This document shows positions 7,733 to 16,686 of a stretch of 64,000 nucleotides of DNA, piece by piece. Each line of letters opens with the position of its first letter. Position 1 is the first letter of the stretch. Source of the DNA: Halanaerobiaceae bacterium ANBcell28 (GTDB lineage: Bacteria > Bacillota > Halanaerobiia > Halanaerobiales > DTU029). Location of the stretch: NCBI GenBank assembly GCA_037623315.1, contig JBBJJH010000002.1, positions 169,284-233,283 of the forward strand. The letters are read 5' to 3'. The translations under genes and the position numbers were made by a program. The notes beneath the pieces are model-generated. The model ran no database searches, was not told the DNA's origin, and worked only from the letters and a program-made list of their open reading frames with translations.

Positions 7733-9085
7733 TTAATTCTTCCAAAGTAATTTTTTGCTATTCTCGAGATATATGTTTATAATATCCATTAAATCTAAGG
7801 AGATTTTCTCATCATGTATAATTGCGTTTGACTCATAATCAAGAAAAAAACTTCTTGTATTAAAATTTGCAGATCCTATTGATAATAATTTCTTGTCAAT
7901 CAATACTATTTTAGAGTGTAGAATATTTTTTTGATAGTTAAATATATTAATTTCAGCATTTAAAAGTTTCTTGTAAAAAGATGCATTTTTCCAACTTAGT
8001 ATTTTATGCTCTGTTTTTTCAGATACAATTATATTGATTTCTATTCCTTTTTTTCTAGATAGCTTTAGTGCATTATAAATATGATTATCAAATGATAAAT
8101 ATGGTGTAATAATATAAATTGAATTTTTTGCTTCTCTAATTAAATCAAGATACTTATCATAAATATGATTATTCTGTCTATCGTAAGCACTACTAATAAC
8201 AGTGATAGGCAGATTTTCTTCTTGATATTTGTGATTAGGGTAATATTCATCTAAGTGTATTTTTTCTTCTGTAAGGTAATACCAATCTGCTAAAAAAATT
8301 TCTTGTAAAGAATGAACTCCTTCTCCTTTTATTTTTAACATAAGACTGTTTTTTTCATTAAAATAGTCATCACCAATATTTAAGTCACCTATATATCCAA
8401 TTTTACCGTCGATAATAAATATCTTCCGATGGTTTCGATGGTTCATTCTTCCTTCAAAAAAGGAGTTAATTATACTATTAAACTCTTTTATTCTTACACC
8501 TGCATTTTTTAATTCTTCAATGTAATTTCTGCTAAGATATAGACTTCCATAAGCATCATAAATTACCCTTACTTTAATTTCTTGCTTTGCTTTCTCAATA
8601 AGTAATTCTTTTAATTCTGTACCTAAACTATGATCTCGCAGCATATATACTGATATATGTATATGATTATTAGCATTTTTAATATTTTCAAACAAATCTG
8701 CTATTATTGTTTCTTGTTGATATAGTAGTTCAGCAGTATTATTATAAGAAATTTTTTTATTAGAGAGAAAACTATCTATTTGAGAGAGAGCTAATTCACT
8801 TGAGTACTTGTTAATCTTTTTTAGATATTGCTCGTCTTGATATCTAATTTGCCAGTTTTGAATAGCAGTATAAAATAGAAAAATTATAGCTAAAATTATT
8901 AGAGCTTTAGAAATAATTATTATGTTTTTATTTTTGAATATTTCCTGGATGATTGAAGCCATTATCAAAATAATGAATAGAAATAGAAAGTATGGGTATA
9001 AGCCAATAAGAAAAACTACGTCTAAAATAGAAAAGATAATAATTAGAGCAATTATATTTAGTATAAAAAAAAGACTTATTTTCAT
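7733..9085 (-). CDS. Phospholipase D/cardiolipin synthase-family membrane protein
   Basis: Two membrane segments at the N terminus (about 5-45 and 55-75) are followed by two HKD phosphodiesterase motifs. These are HRKIFIID (His219, Lys221, Asp226) and HSKIVLID (His390, Lys392, Asp397), each followed by the typical IGD/IGSANFN block. The architecture is that of bacterial cardiolipin synthases (ClsA/ClsB), which join two phosphatidylglycerols. At 450 residues it is slightly short for ClsA. A phosphatidyltransferase or phospholipase role remains possible. The ATG at 9085 has an AAGGGAG ribosome site. No operon partner was seen. Confidence 0.8.
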   Translation of the reverse strand: MKISLFFILNIIALIIIFSILDVVFLIGLYPYFLFLFIILIMASIIQEIFKNKNIIIISKALIILAIIFLFYTAIQNWQIRYQDEQYLKKINKYSSELALSQIDSFLSNKKISYNNTAELLYQQETIIADLFENIKNANNHIHISVYMLRDHSLGTELKELLIEKAKQEIKVRVIYDAYGSLYLSRNYIEELKNAGVRIKEFNSIINSFFEGRMNHRNHRKIFIIDGKIGYIGDLNIGDDYFNEKNSLMLKIKGEGVHSLQEIFLADWYYLTEEKIHLDEYYPNHKYQEENLPITVISSAYDRQNNHIYDKYLDLIREAKNSIYIITPYLSFDNHIYNALKLSRKKGIEINIIVSEKTEHKILSWKNASFYKKLLNAEINIFNYQKNILHSKIVLIDKKLLSIGSANFNTRSFFLDYESNAIIHDEKISLDLMDIINIYLENSKKLLWKN

Positions 9086-9357
9086 TTTGTCTCCCTTACC
9101 TTTATTGTTACTAGTAAAATAAATCTGTAGGATAAGTCATTCTATTTTAACCAGAAAGAAAGTGCTAAATACATAATAGAGAGTTTTTATTATTCAGTGG
9201 ATAATATCTGGTATATAAGTTTTAAGATGTATTTATTTTTAAAAAGAATTCATATGTTTCACATATAAGTATAGAATGAATAAATTATCTTATAAGATTG
9301 AATTGAGTTTGTCTATTTATTTTCATATAGCTTTAAAAATAGAAGGAGGAAATTATA

Positions 9358-9909
9358 ATGTGGCAGTCAATGCTTTTAGCCGTATCATCTAATCTTAATG
9401 ATCTAACAGTTGGTTTTTCCTATGGATTGAATGAGGGGAAAATACCCTGGAAAGGAATCGCTATTATTGCTATAATTTCAGGTCTTACTATGGCAATAGG
9501 ATTATTATTGGGGACTCTACTATCTCCCTTCTTATTAGATGGAATAGAAAAATACATTAGTGCATTTGTTTTTGCGTCTTTTGGTATATGGTTTGTGTAT
9601 CAAGGTCTTACAAATGAAATAAACTATAAATTTATAAAGAAGTATACCATATTATGTAAAAGAATTAGTTTGCTTTCACTTATTACTATGGGATTAGCTC
9701 TTGGCTTAGACTCAATGGCCCTTGGTTTTTCAGGTGGTTTAGGTAATTATCCTATTGTCTTAACAAGTTTATTAACTTCATTATTTAGTTTTCTTTTCCT
9801 ATGCATAGGTATCCATCTAGGTTCTAAATTATCTAAGTGGTTAAGTGGATATTCTAATATTATTGCTGGAATTATATTAATTGTAATTGCTATATTGGAG
9901 CTGATTTAA
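9358..9909 (+). CDS. MntP/YtaF-family membrane protein
   Basis: The protein is a six-helix membrane protein of 183 residues made of two similar halves. Each half opens with a conserved motif: SSNLNDLTVGFSYG (residues ~10-23) and GLDSMALGFSGG (~117-128). The same repeated motif is seen in MntP manganese exporters and in the sporulation protein YtaF. The wording of the first motif (NLNDLTVGFSYGL-KIP) is closer to YtaF. The substrate is unknown; cation efflux is the family expectation. The ribosome site AGGAGGA precedes the ATG by 7 bases. It is the last gene before a large palindromic element. Confidence 0.7.
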   Translation: MWQSMLLAVSSNLNDLTVGFSYGLNEGKIPWKGIAIIAIISGLTMAIGLLLGTLLSPFLLDGIEKYISAFVFASFGIWFVYQGLTNEINYKFIKKYTILCKRISLLSLITMGLALGLDSMALGFSGGLGNYPIVLTSLLTSLFSFLFLCIGIHLGSKLSKWLSGYSNIIAGIILIVIAILELI

Positions 9910-9932
9910 ATTGAAATTTTACAAATTATGAT

Positions 9933-10277
9933 CTCAAACTTCGCAGTTGCTATAATAGTTTTAATATACTTTTTGCTTAGCCATCTGCTGAATGAACGTT
10001 AAAAAAGCACCAACCCCGCATGGAAGGCTATGAATGGTTAACAAAACACTGTGGCAGCGTATCAAACTTAATTAGTTTGTTTTGTTAATGGCTAAGAAAT
10101 TATCTGCCTTAATAGATTGCTAATAATTTCTGGCATCAAGAAATTTACATTTAAAAACATGATGGCAAAGCCAATTTGTTATTATAGCCTGGAAGAGGAG
10201 TTGGGGGTAGCTTTTTTTGGTGAATGAAGTTATGGCTAAGCAGGCTTTATGATATAAATTCATCTGCGAAGTTTGAG
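9933..10277. repeat. Palindromic intergenic element, copy 1 (345 bp)
   Basis: A 14-bp perfect terminal inverted repeat (CTCAAACTTCGCAG at 9933-9946, complement at 10264-10277) encloses an inner inverted repeat (TGCTTAGCCAT at 9974-9984, complement at 10232-10242). The core contains the blocks CATGGAAGGCTATGAATG, TTAGTTTGTTTTGTTAA and CTGGAAGAGGAGTTGG. Nearly the same blocks appear in the same order, on the opposite strand, at 40652-40830. The element can fold into one long branched hairpin. It fills the gap between two convergent genes. It has no convincing coding capacity. Confidence 0.75.
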
Positions 10278-10362
10278 TTATGATTAAATTAATTAAAGGA
10301 TATTCTGCATATAAATAGCAAGCTCCAAATAGAAGAGGAACTTGTTATTTATATTTTAAATA

Positions 10363-12078
10363 TTAATTAATCTTATATTTGAATACATGATAAGTAGTAG
10401 GCTCTAATTTTATATTAAAACAGCATGTATCATTGTTTAATTGTAAACTTTGTACTTTTTCATTATTATCTAGTGAATATAATTCCACATTATTAGCTTT
10501 AATAATAAGATTGGTTTCACTTCTATGAGGAAGGAAAGATTCAATAATTAGGGTATTATTGTCATAGAGAAATAAAGCAATCTTACTATGTCCCTCAATA
10601 TATATATCTTCTTTATCTAAAAACACCTGTCTAATTTTGTTAAGAACTTCTATGGGTAAATTATATAAATCAGAATAATTATCAGGTATAGTTAGGGTAT
10701 AAACATTACCTAATCCATAATGATCATGTAATAATATAGGATAACCATCTTCCTCTTTTATTGCTGTAATAATTGGCCAGGATGCATTGTTTTTATAATT
10801 TAAGACAGGGAAGCTAATTCCTTTATGATGATCAGTATAATTTGCAAAAGCACAGACACTGGTCTCAATACCATATTGACTAGAGTGAACTTTTCTATTA
10901 GTATATTTTACAGAACTTAATTCTCTAATTCCTTTGCCTTGCATTTTTTCTACAAAGCCAGATGTCATTATAAGATCGCCGCCATTACTTAAATAATCCT
11001 TGACTTTCTTCATTATCTCAGGATCTTTACTTGAATTAGCAGTTAATAAAATACTTGCTTCTGATTTTGGAAAATATGGAACAGGTTCCAGTGGGATTCC
11101 TAACATACCAAGATAATCATAAAGGTGGTCTTCACCATCTGCATGGTGTGGTTCATATACATAAATGCCGATAGGCTCACCTAAATTATCAGAAATATTA
11201 TCCAGTCTATCTAGTTCATGACCAAGAGCTGGTACAAAAGCAGAATTTTTCAAACCACCAAAACTAAATAGCATTAGTTCTTTTGCCTTTGAAAAGGCTG
11301 TTAAATATGCTTGTTCAAGATAATACCCTATATTATGTATGCAATCAATCCAATCAAACCAACCACCACCATTGAAACCAGGTTTGACATTTTCCATCCA
11401 TCGCATTAGAGAATAACTTGCATATCTAGGTAAATGTTGATGTGTATATTTTGTATCTCTAGTTTCTGTTCCTGTATATATAAAGTCAAAAAGCTCCGAC
11501 TGCTCTTTTGTGTTATAGCCAGTTTCTTGAAAGGATTCAATCCAATTAGGGAACTTTATGATTATTTTAAGATCAGGGTTTATTTTGCGCGCAGGTTTTA
11601 TAATTAGATTTTCTGATACTTCTTTCATGAGCTTTAATCTAAATTCTTCCCAAGTTAAATCACCTTTTTTTTCTATACAAGATGGACAAGAACAATTGCT
11701 GAAGAAAAAATCATCTAATATAAATTCGTCAAATAAAGAAGCAGTATATTTGGAAATTTCTTTTATTTCCTGTCGCATTTTTTTCTTTGTATAACAATAA
11801 ACATTTAGAAATCTTTGACCTTCTTGATTATTTCCTGTAGTAGGTGTAATACCTCCAGCTATTTTCAATCCTTTACCTTCAAAGATACTAATAATCTTTT
11901 TCATTTCTTTTTTAGGAATATCTACATTTGTTCTATGTGTTTCAAGATATACTTTGTCTAGTTTTAAGTATTTTTGAAAAAAATCAATATCCTTTTTTAA
12001 TTCTTCTTCTTTGTTTTGATAGCTAGCTAGCGTTGTAGCGGGGCAATAAATAGCTAAATTAAAATTTTTATAATTCAT
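10363..12078 (-). CDS. TIM-barrel glycoside-hydrolase-like protein with a GATase-like middle domain
   Basis: This is a cytoplasmic protein of 571 residues with no signal peptide. Residues 1-300 look like a TIM barrel: strands LAIYCP, KVYLETHR and LKIAGGITP, then the acidic pair in FDEFILDDFFF next to a CSCPSC motif, then LKIIIKFPNW. Residues ~300-420 resemble a glutamine-amidotransferase/beta-galactosidase-trimerisation fold (EASILLTANSS, LSNGGDLIMTSGF). The C terminus is beta-rich. The combination is typical of uncharacterised glycoside hydrolases and glycosidase-like families. I cannot name a family or a substrate. The ATG at 12078 has a GGAGGGAT ribosome site. No sugar transporter or regulator is adjacent, so the context gives no help. 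Confidence 0.5.
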   Translation of the reverse strand: MNYKNFNLAIYCPATTLASYQNKEEELKKDIDFFQKYLKLDKVYLETHRTNVDIPKKEMKKIISIFEGKGLKIAGGITPTTGNNQEGQRFLNVYCYTKKKMRQEIKEISKYTASLFDEFILDDFFFSNCSCPSCIEKKGDLTWEEFRLKLMKEVSENLIIKPARKINPDLKIIIKFPNWIESFQETGYNTKEQSELFDFIYTGTETRDTKYTHQHLPRYASYSLMRWMENVKPGFNGGGWFDWIDCIHNIGYYLEQAYLTAFSKAKELMLFSFGGLKNSAFVPALGHELDRLDNISDNLGEPIGIYVYEPHHADGEDHLYDYLGMLGIPLEPVPYFPKSEASILLTANSSKDPEIMKKVKDYLSNGGDLIMTSGFVEKMQGKGIRELSSVKYTNRKVHSSQYGIETSVCAFANYTDHHKGISFPVLNYKNNASWPIITAIKEEDGYPILLHDHYGLGNVYTLTIPDNYSDLYNLPIEVLNKIRQVFLDKEDIYIEGHSKIALFLYDNNTLIIESFLPHRSETNLIIKANNVELYSLDNNEKVQSLQLNNDTCCFNIKLEPTTYHVFKYKIN

Positions 12079-12411
12079 AAAATCCCTCCTGAAGATAGTG
12101 TTTTGCTAAGAATCTTAATATTATTATAATATAAATATTTTAAAAATTCTATCTTTAATTCACTTTTTAAAATTATATTTAAGGTTTATTGAATACATAG
12201 TATAAAAAAACTGTTAATACCAGAAATTAGGGATCTTATCTGGGAGAGTTTTATTTGACTTTGATTAATTATGAAAGAGGCTTATTTTAAAATATAGTAA
12301 TAGTTTTTTAAAAATTGCATAATGTATTTACGATAGAAGTGAAATAATTAGAAGGATTCTTTTTGCTATTGTAGAAATATAATATAGAGAAAAATTTAGG
12401 GGGAATAGATA
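12079..12411. other. Intergenic region between divergent genes; little visible
   Basis: This is 333 bases of A+T-rich sequence between the leftward TIM-barrel gene and the rightward CPBP protease gene. A possible -10 box TATAAT lies at 12378-12383 for the rightward gene, but no convincing -35 box was found 17 bases upstream. No hairpin with a T tract, repeat or small gene with a good ribosome site was seen. Confidence 0.4.
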
Positions 12412-13326
12412 TTGGAATGTGAAAAAATTTATCCGGGAATTAGAAAATCTTTTTTATTATTAGTGTTATTTTTAGTATTACATATGATAGTTAGCTATTT
12501 AGCTGCATTTTTTATAAGTATTTTTGATATTCTTGGCAAAGTATTTAGAGGAGAAGATATAGAACAATCAGTAGAGATGATAGAAGAATTTATATTAAGT
12601 AATTCAGGATATATATCTATTATTGCTTTAATAATACCTACAATTATTATTGGATTTATTATTATGACTAAACGACAAATAACTTTAAGTGATTTGCTCT
12701 TTCAAAATATAGATAAAGCAAAAATAAAGATGTTAATAATACTAACTATTACAACCTTACTTATTTTAATTTTTAATTTATATATTTCATCTTTTCTTAT
12801 AATTATTTTCAACTTAAATGAATTGTTTACTGCTGGATCAGAAGCGATTGCTTATGCTATAAGTGGACTTCAAGGATTTCTACTAGCTTTAATAGTAGCT
12901 CCTATAGCGGAGGAGATAATTTTCAGAGGATTATTTCTAGAAGGTATAGCATCTAGGCATTCTGCTAAGAAATCTATATTTACTACAGCTTTTATGTTTT
13001 CCATTTTTCATATGAATTTACCACAATTAATACCTTCTTTTATTTTGGGTTTGTTTTTAGGGTATGTTTATATAAAAACAAAATCTCTTATCTTATGTAT
13101 TTATATACACTTTGTAAATAATATTATCCCTTTTGTCGTTAGTCAAATAGACTTTGAAGGTGTATCGGAAGAAGTAGAAACCACACTTACTATTGGAGCA
13201 ACGGACATATTTATATTTATATCTTTTACAATCTTATTATTTATTTCATTGCTTTATTTGAAGAACTATTTTGATAAGCTAGAAGATGATCCGATTAATA
13301 ATAGTGGCGAAAGCCTTAATATATAA
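12412..13326 (+). CDS. CPBP-family intramembrane metalloprotease
   Basis: The protein has eight or so membrane segments and the three CPBP/CAAX-protease motifs. These are EEIIFRG at residues 167-173, FHMN at about 200-203, and HFVNN near 234-238. In type II CAAX proteases and bacterial relatives, the Glu and His residues form the glutamate/histidine active centre in the membrane. Bacterial members have diverse roles, including bacteriocin self-immunity, regulated proteolysis and peptide maturation, and none is indicated here. The start is TTG at 12412, 8 bases after a GGGGGAA ribosome site; no ATG lies at suitable spacing. Nothing in the flanking genes suggests a substrate. Confidence 0.82.
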   Translation: MECEKIYPGIRKSFLLLVLFLVLHMIVSYLAAFFISIFDILGKVFRGEDIEQSVEMIEEFILSNSGYISIIALIIPTIIIGFIIMTKRQITLSDLLFQNIDKAKIKMLIILTITTLLILIFNLYISSFLIIIFNLNELFTAGSEAIAYAISGLQGFLLALIVAPIAEEIIFRGLFLEGIASRHSAKKSIFTTAFMFSIFHMNLPQLIPSFILGLFLGYVYIKTKSLILCIYIHFVNNIIPFVVSQIDFEGVSEEVETTLTIGATDIFIFISFTILLFISLLYLKNYFDKLEDDPINNSGESLNI

Positions 13327-13434
13327 TATTAAATAAGCTTAATTATTAAAGAGGAGCCAATTATTAAAGACACTTTTTTTTAGAAAGATATCTAAGGAAT
13401 TTAGTTTCTATTATATTTATAAGGAGTGTTGAAA

Positions 13435-14430
13435 TTGAAAGTTTTATTTATAGGAGGAACAGGGATAATTAGCCAGGCAGTTTCTAAGTTGCTTGTAGAA
13501 GAAAATATAGAATTATATCTATTTAATCGTGGAAACAATAGTGATTTAATACCAGATGGAGCAAGGCTAATTAAAGGAAACATTAGAAATAAAGAATTAA
13601 GTTATGATATATTAAAAGACTATCAATTTGATGTTGTAGTCAATTGGATAGCTTTTAATACGGAACATATTAAAACAGATATTGAGCTTTTTAAAGATAA
13701 AATTAGACAATATATATTTATTAGTTCTGCCTCTGCTTATCAAAAACCATTAAATAATTACCTAATTACTGAGTCAACACCTTTATGTAATCCCTATTGG
13801 GATTATTCTCAGGATAAAATTGCCTGTGAAGAATTGTTATTGCAAGAATATCGTAGTAATGGTTTTCCAGTAAGTATTGTTAGACCATCATATACTTATG
13901 GTAATACAATGATTCCAGCAGCTTTAAATAGTTGGGATTATCCCTGGTCTTTAATAGATAGAATGCGCAAGGGTAAGAAAATAATTGTTCATGGCGATGG
14001 TAGTTCTCTTTGGACAATGACACATAATAGTGATTTTGCTCGAGGCTTTATAGGTTTGATTTCTAATGATAAAGCAATAGGGCATGCCTTTCATATTACC
14101 TCTGATGAAGTTTTGACATGGGATCATATATATCAGACGATTGCTCGGGCTGCTGGTGTTGAAGCTAATCTGATACATATGGCATCTGATTATATAATCT
14201 CTCATTATCCTGAAAAAAAAGGTAGCTTGTTAGGAGATAAAGCTGTTAGTGCAGTTTTTGATAATTCAAAAATAAAAAGCTTTGTTCCTGATTTTAAAGC
14301 CCGGGTTTCTTTTGCAGAAGGAATTAAAAGGACTATTAATTATTTTGAAAGTAACCCTGAGATGTGTAAAATAGATAGTGATTGGAATAAAAAAATGGAT
14401 ATGATGATAGAAGCATATGAAGCAATTTGA
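13435..14430 (+). CDS. NAD(P)-dependent epimerase/dehydratase (extended SDR)
   Basis: This is a 331-residue extended short-chain dehydrogenase. The Rossmann motif VLFIGGTGIISQAV is at the N terminus, and a strand/Asn motif FDVVVNWIAF follows. A serine block FISSASAYQKP stands where SDRs have their catalytic Ser and Tyr. Family members include nucleotide-sugar epimerases and plant-type RNA-binding SDRs. The substrate is not evident. Start choice: the ribosome site AAGGAG (13421-13426) overlaps an upstream in-frame GTG at 13426, so TTG at 13435 (8-base spacing) is the real start and gives the usual N terminus MKVLFIGGTG. The gene is single and followed by a bidirectional terminator. Confidence 0.83.
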   Translation: MKVLFIGGTGIISQAVSKLLVEENIELYLFNRGNNSDLIPDGARLIKGNIRNKELSYDILKDYQFDVVVNWIAFNTEHIKTDIELFKDKIRQYIFISSASAYQKPLNNYLITESTPLCNPYWDYSQDKIACEELLLQEYRSNGFPVSIVRPSYTYGNTMIPAALNSWDYPWSLIDRMRKGKKIIVHGDGSSLWTMTHNSDFARGFIGLISNDKAIGHAFHITSDEVLTWDHIYQTIARAAGVEANLIHMASDYIISHYPEKKGSLLGDKAVSAVFDNSKIKSFVPDFKARVSFAEGIKRTINYFESNPEMCKIDSDWNKKMDMMIEAYEAI

Positions 14431-14474
14431 TGCAATAAAAAACTAAAATATTATATTCTATTATAAACTAAAAT

Positions 14475-14508
14475 AACAAAGCCATATAATTATGGGCTTT
14501 GTTTTTTT
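14475..14508. terminator. Bidirectional terminator between convergent genes
   Basis: The stem AACAAAGCC-ATA paired with TAT-GGGCTTTGTT, followed by a T7 tract, lies between the SDR gene and the leftward carbonic-anhydrase-like gene. A-rich sequence on the left side allows function in both directions. Confidence 0.85.
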
Positions 14509-14561
14509 AGTCTATTTCTTTTGTAATTCTAGTGATTTAATTATTTTTCTAACTTTAAATA

Positions 14562-15080
14562 TCACTGATCTTCATTACTATTAAGATATTCCTGGGCAAA
14601 ATTATAATAATGTTCTGCAGATTCTTCGATTTTCTCTGATTCTTCCTCAGTAAGTTCTCGCACAACTTTTCCTGGCATACCAACGACTAGACTGTTAGGT
14701 GGTATTACTTTATTCTCTGTAATTAATGCATTAGCACCTATAATAGAACCTTTTCCAATAAGAGCTCCATTAAGAATAGTAGCTCCCATACCTATCAAAC
14801 AATTATCTTCTATTGTACATCCATGTAGAATAACACCATGTCCAACAGTTACATTCTTTCCAATTTTTAAGGGTTTATCAAAGTCAACATGTAATGATGA
14901 ATTCTCTTGAATATTTGATTTTTCTCCAATTTCAACCTGATTTATATCACCTCGGATAACTGCATTAAACCAAATGTTAGCTCCTTTTTTAATAATTACA
15001 TCACCTATAATCTGTGTACCAGCTGCAGTAAAAACATCTTCAGAAATTTGTGCTTCCTTATCTTTGTATTTATGTAACAT
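14562..15080 (-). CDS. Gamma-carbonic-anhydrase-like hexapeptide protein
   Basis: This is a left-handed beta-helix (hexapeptide repeat) protein of 172 residues from the YrdA/PaaY/gamma-carbonic-anhydrase family. Metal-binding histidines are visible in SSLHVDF and in VGHGVILHGC. The repeat core spans about residues 10-145 and is followed by a C-terminal helix rich in Glu. Cam-type catalytic loop glutamates are not obvious. Many family members have weak or unknown activity, so CO2 hydration is only the family expectation. The ATG at 15080 follows GGGGGTAGG. It lies divergently upstream of the riboflavin operon. Confidence 0.84.
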   Translation of the reverse strand: MLHKYKDKEAQISEDVFTAAGTQIIGDVIIKKGANIWFNAVIRGDINQVEIGEKSNIQENSSLHVDFDKPLKIGKNVTVGHGVILHGCTIEDNCLIGMGATILNGALIGKGSIIGANALITENKVIPPNSLVVGMPGKVVRELTEEESEKIEESAEHYYNFAQEYLNSNEDQ

Positions 15081-15190
15081 AAGACCTACCCCCTATTTTA
15101 GATTAATTCCATAATTTTATATATTTTTAGTTGAGATTATTTATTTAATAATTCTATATAAATTTCATTTATCCTTTTTTAAAATTCTTA

Positions 15191-15219
15191 TTGATATATC
15201 TTAGAAGATATGTTATACT
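15191..15219 (+). promoter_or_regulatory. Sigma-A-type promoter of the rib operon
   Basis: TTGATA (15191-15196) and TATACT (15214-15219) are separated by 17 bases. They lie about 47 bases upstream of the FMN aptamer, which is the expected place for the operon promoter. Confidence 0.7.
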
Positions 15220-15265
15220 TATAATGCTTAAAATTAATAGATAAAATTAAATACTTTTAAGAATA

Positions 15266-15370
15266 CTAACGAGGATGGGTGAAAATCCCTACCGGTGGTA
15301 AAGTCCACAAGCCGTAATGGTTGATCTGGTGTAATTCCAGAACCGACAGTAAAGTCTGGAAGGGAGTTAG
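15266..15370 (+). promoter_or_regulatory. FMN riboswitch (RFN element)
   Basis: The conserved RFN segments occur in order: GATGGGTGAAAATCCCTACC-GGTGGTAAAGTCC, then AAGCC, then GAACCGACAGTAAAGTCTGGA. The whole is closed by CTAAC (15266-15270) pairing with GTTAG (15366-15370). The aptamer contains GGAAGGG (15358-15364), which can pair with CCCTTCC in the downstream terminator. This gives a clear antiterminator: FMN binding would free the terminator and shut off ribDEBAH. Confidence 0.96.
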
Positions 15371-15428
15371 TGATTTAAGACATTTCACTGTAAATTTGAT
15401 TTGTCTTATACATAATTATGCACTTATA

Positions 15429-15456
15429 CCCTTCCTTTTTTTGGAAGGGTTTTTTG
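15429..15456 (+). terminator. Riboswitch-controlled attenuator terminator
   Basis: The stem ACCCTTCC paired with GGAAGGGT, followed by TTTTTT, sits 29 bases before ribD. It is the expression platform of the FMN riboswitch, because its left arm can alternatively pair with GGAAGGG at the 3' edge of the aptamer. Confidence 0.93.
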
Positions 15457-15484
15457 ATATATAAATAAGAGGGAGGTATTATAT

Positions 15485-16612
15485 ATGACTAAAGATGATA
15501 AATATTATATGGAGCAAACGATAGAGATAGCGAAAAAAGGAGAAGGATATACTAGCCCTAACCCCCTGGTAGGGGCTATAGTTGTAAAGGATGGGGTAAT
15601 AGTTGGAAAAGGCTATCATCAAAATTATGGTGGTCCCCATGCTGAGGTATATGCTTTAGACGAAGCAGGTGAAAAAGCAAAAGGAGGGACTATTTATGTT
15701 AGTCTGGAACCGTGTAGTCATTATGGGAAAACGCCTCCTTGTTCTTTAAAGGTAGTTAACTCTGGTGTAAAAAGGGCTGTTATTGCTATGAAAGATCCTA
15801 ACCCCTTAGTTGCAGGTAGAGGAATAAAACATCTTCAAGATTCGGGAATTAAAGTAGAACTAGGACTTATGGAAAAAGAAGCAAAGGACTTAAATAAAGC
15901 ATTTCTGAAATATATCAGTACAGATATCCCTTATGTCTATTTAAAGACAGCACAAACTATGGATGGGTTTTTAGCTACAAAAAGTGGTGATTCTAAATGG
16001 ATTACAAATGAAAAGGCACGTATGATTGGGCATAGATTAAGACATAAGGTTGATGCTATTCTTGTAGGAATTGGAACAGTGATAAATGATAATCCTAGCT
16101 TGACCACACGATTAGTAAATACAAAAGCGAAAGATAGTATAAGAGTTATTTTAGATACTAATTTGCAGATTTCTTTAGATGCTAAAGTCCTTAATCAAGA
16201 TTCTGATGCAGAAACAATAATTGTCTGTGGTGATAATGAAGAAAACTATGAAGATGAGTCTTTTAAGAAGAAATTGTCTTTGCTTGAAGATAAAGAGAAA
16301 GTAGAAGTCTTGAAGATACCTATAGATATCGAAGCTAGAATTTCTTTGCATAAATTATTAAGGATATTACATGATAAAGGTATAAGTAGTTTGCTAGTAG
16401 AGGGTGGTGGTAGAGTAAATTACTCTTTTCTACAAGCAGGCTTAGTAGATGAAGTCTATACTTTTATAGCTCCGAAAATTTTAGGAGCTAATGATGGAAT
16501 CTCGGCATTTTCAGGTTCAGGTCCACTTAAAATGAATGAAGCTAAAGAATTAAAGAACATAAAATATCAGCAAATAGATGATAATATTTTGTTGATAGGC
16601 CAGTTTGAATAA
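15485..16612 (+). CDS. ribD: Bifunctional diaminohydroxyphosphoribosylaminopyrimidine deaminase/reductase
   Basis: RibD carries out the second (deaminase) and third (reductase) steps of riboflavin synthesis from GTP. The N-terminal deaminase domain (1-145) has the zinc motif HAEVYAL and the downstream PCSHYGKTPPC block. The C-terminal reductase domain (150-375) has YVYLKTAQTMDGFLA, the ALLVEGGGRVNYSF-type block near the end, and the NADPH-binding VGIGTVINDNPSLT segment. Length 375 is typical. It is first in the ribD-ribE-ribBA-ribH operon under FMN control. The ATG follows GGGAGG by 8 bases. Confidence 0.96.
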   Translation: MTKDDKYYMEQTIEIAKKGEGYTSPNPLVGAIVVKDGVIVGKGYHQNYGGPHAEVYALDEAGEKAKGGTIYVSLEPCSHYGKTPPCSLKVVNSGVKRAVIAMKDPNPLVAGRGIKHLQDSGIKVELGLMEKEAKDLNKAFLKYISTDIPYVYLKTAQTMDGFLATKSGDSKWITNEKARMIGHRLRHKVDAILVGIGTVINDNPSLTTRLVNTKAKDSIRVILDTNLQISLDAKVLNQDSDAETIIVCGDNEENYEDESFKKKLSLLEDKEKVEVLKIPIDIEARISLHKLLRILHDKGISSLLVEGGGRVNYSFLQAGLVDEVYTFIAPKILGANDGISAFSGSGPLKMNEAKELKNIKYQQIDDNILLIGQFE

Positions 16613-16686
16613 AGGATATTTATTTACTTTGAAATGCTTGCTATATAGAAATTTTATAATAGATGAATTATTTGGAGGTGTGTATT

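Noticed and set aside
9928..10002. 24-codon frame (MISNFAVAIIVLIYFLL...) resembling small holin-like YvrJ peptides
   Set aside because: No ribosome site, and it lies entirely within the left arm of palindromic element copy 1, so the composition is explained by the repeat.
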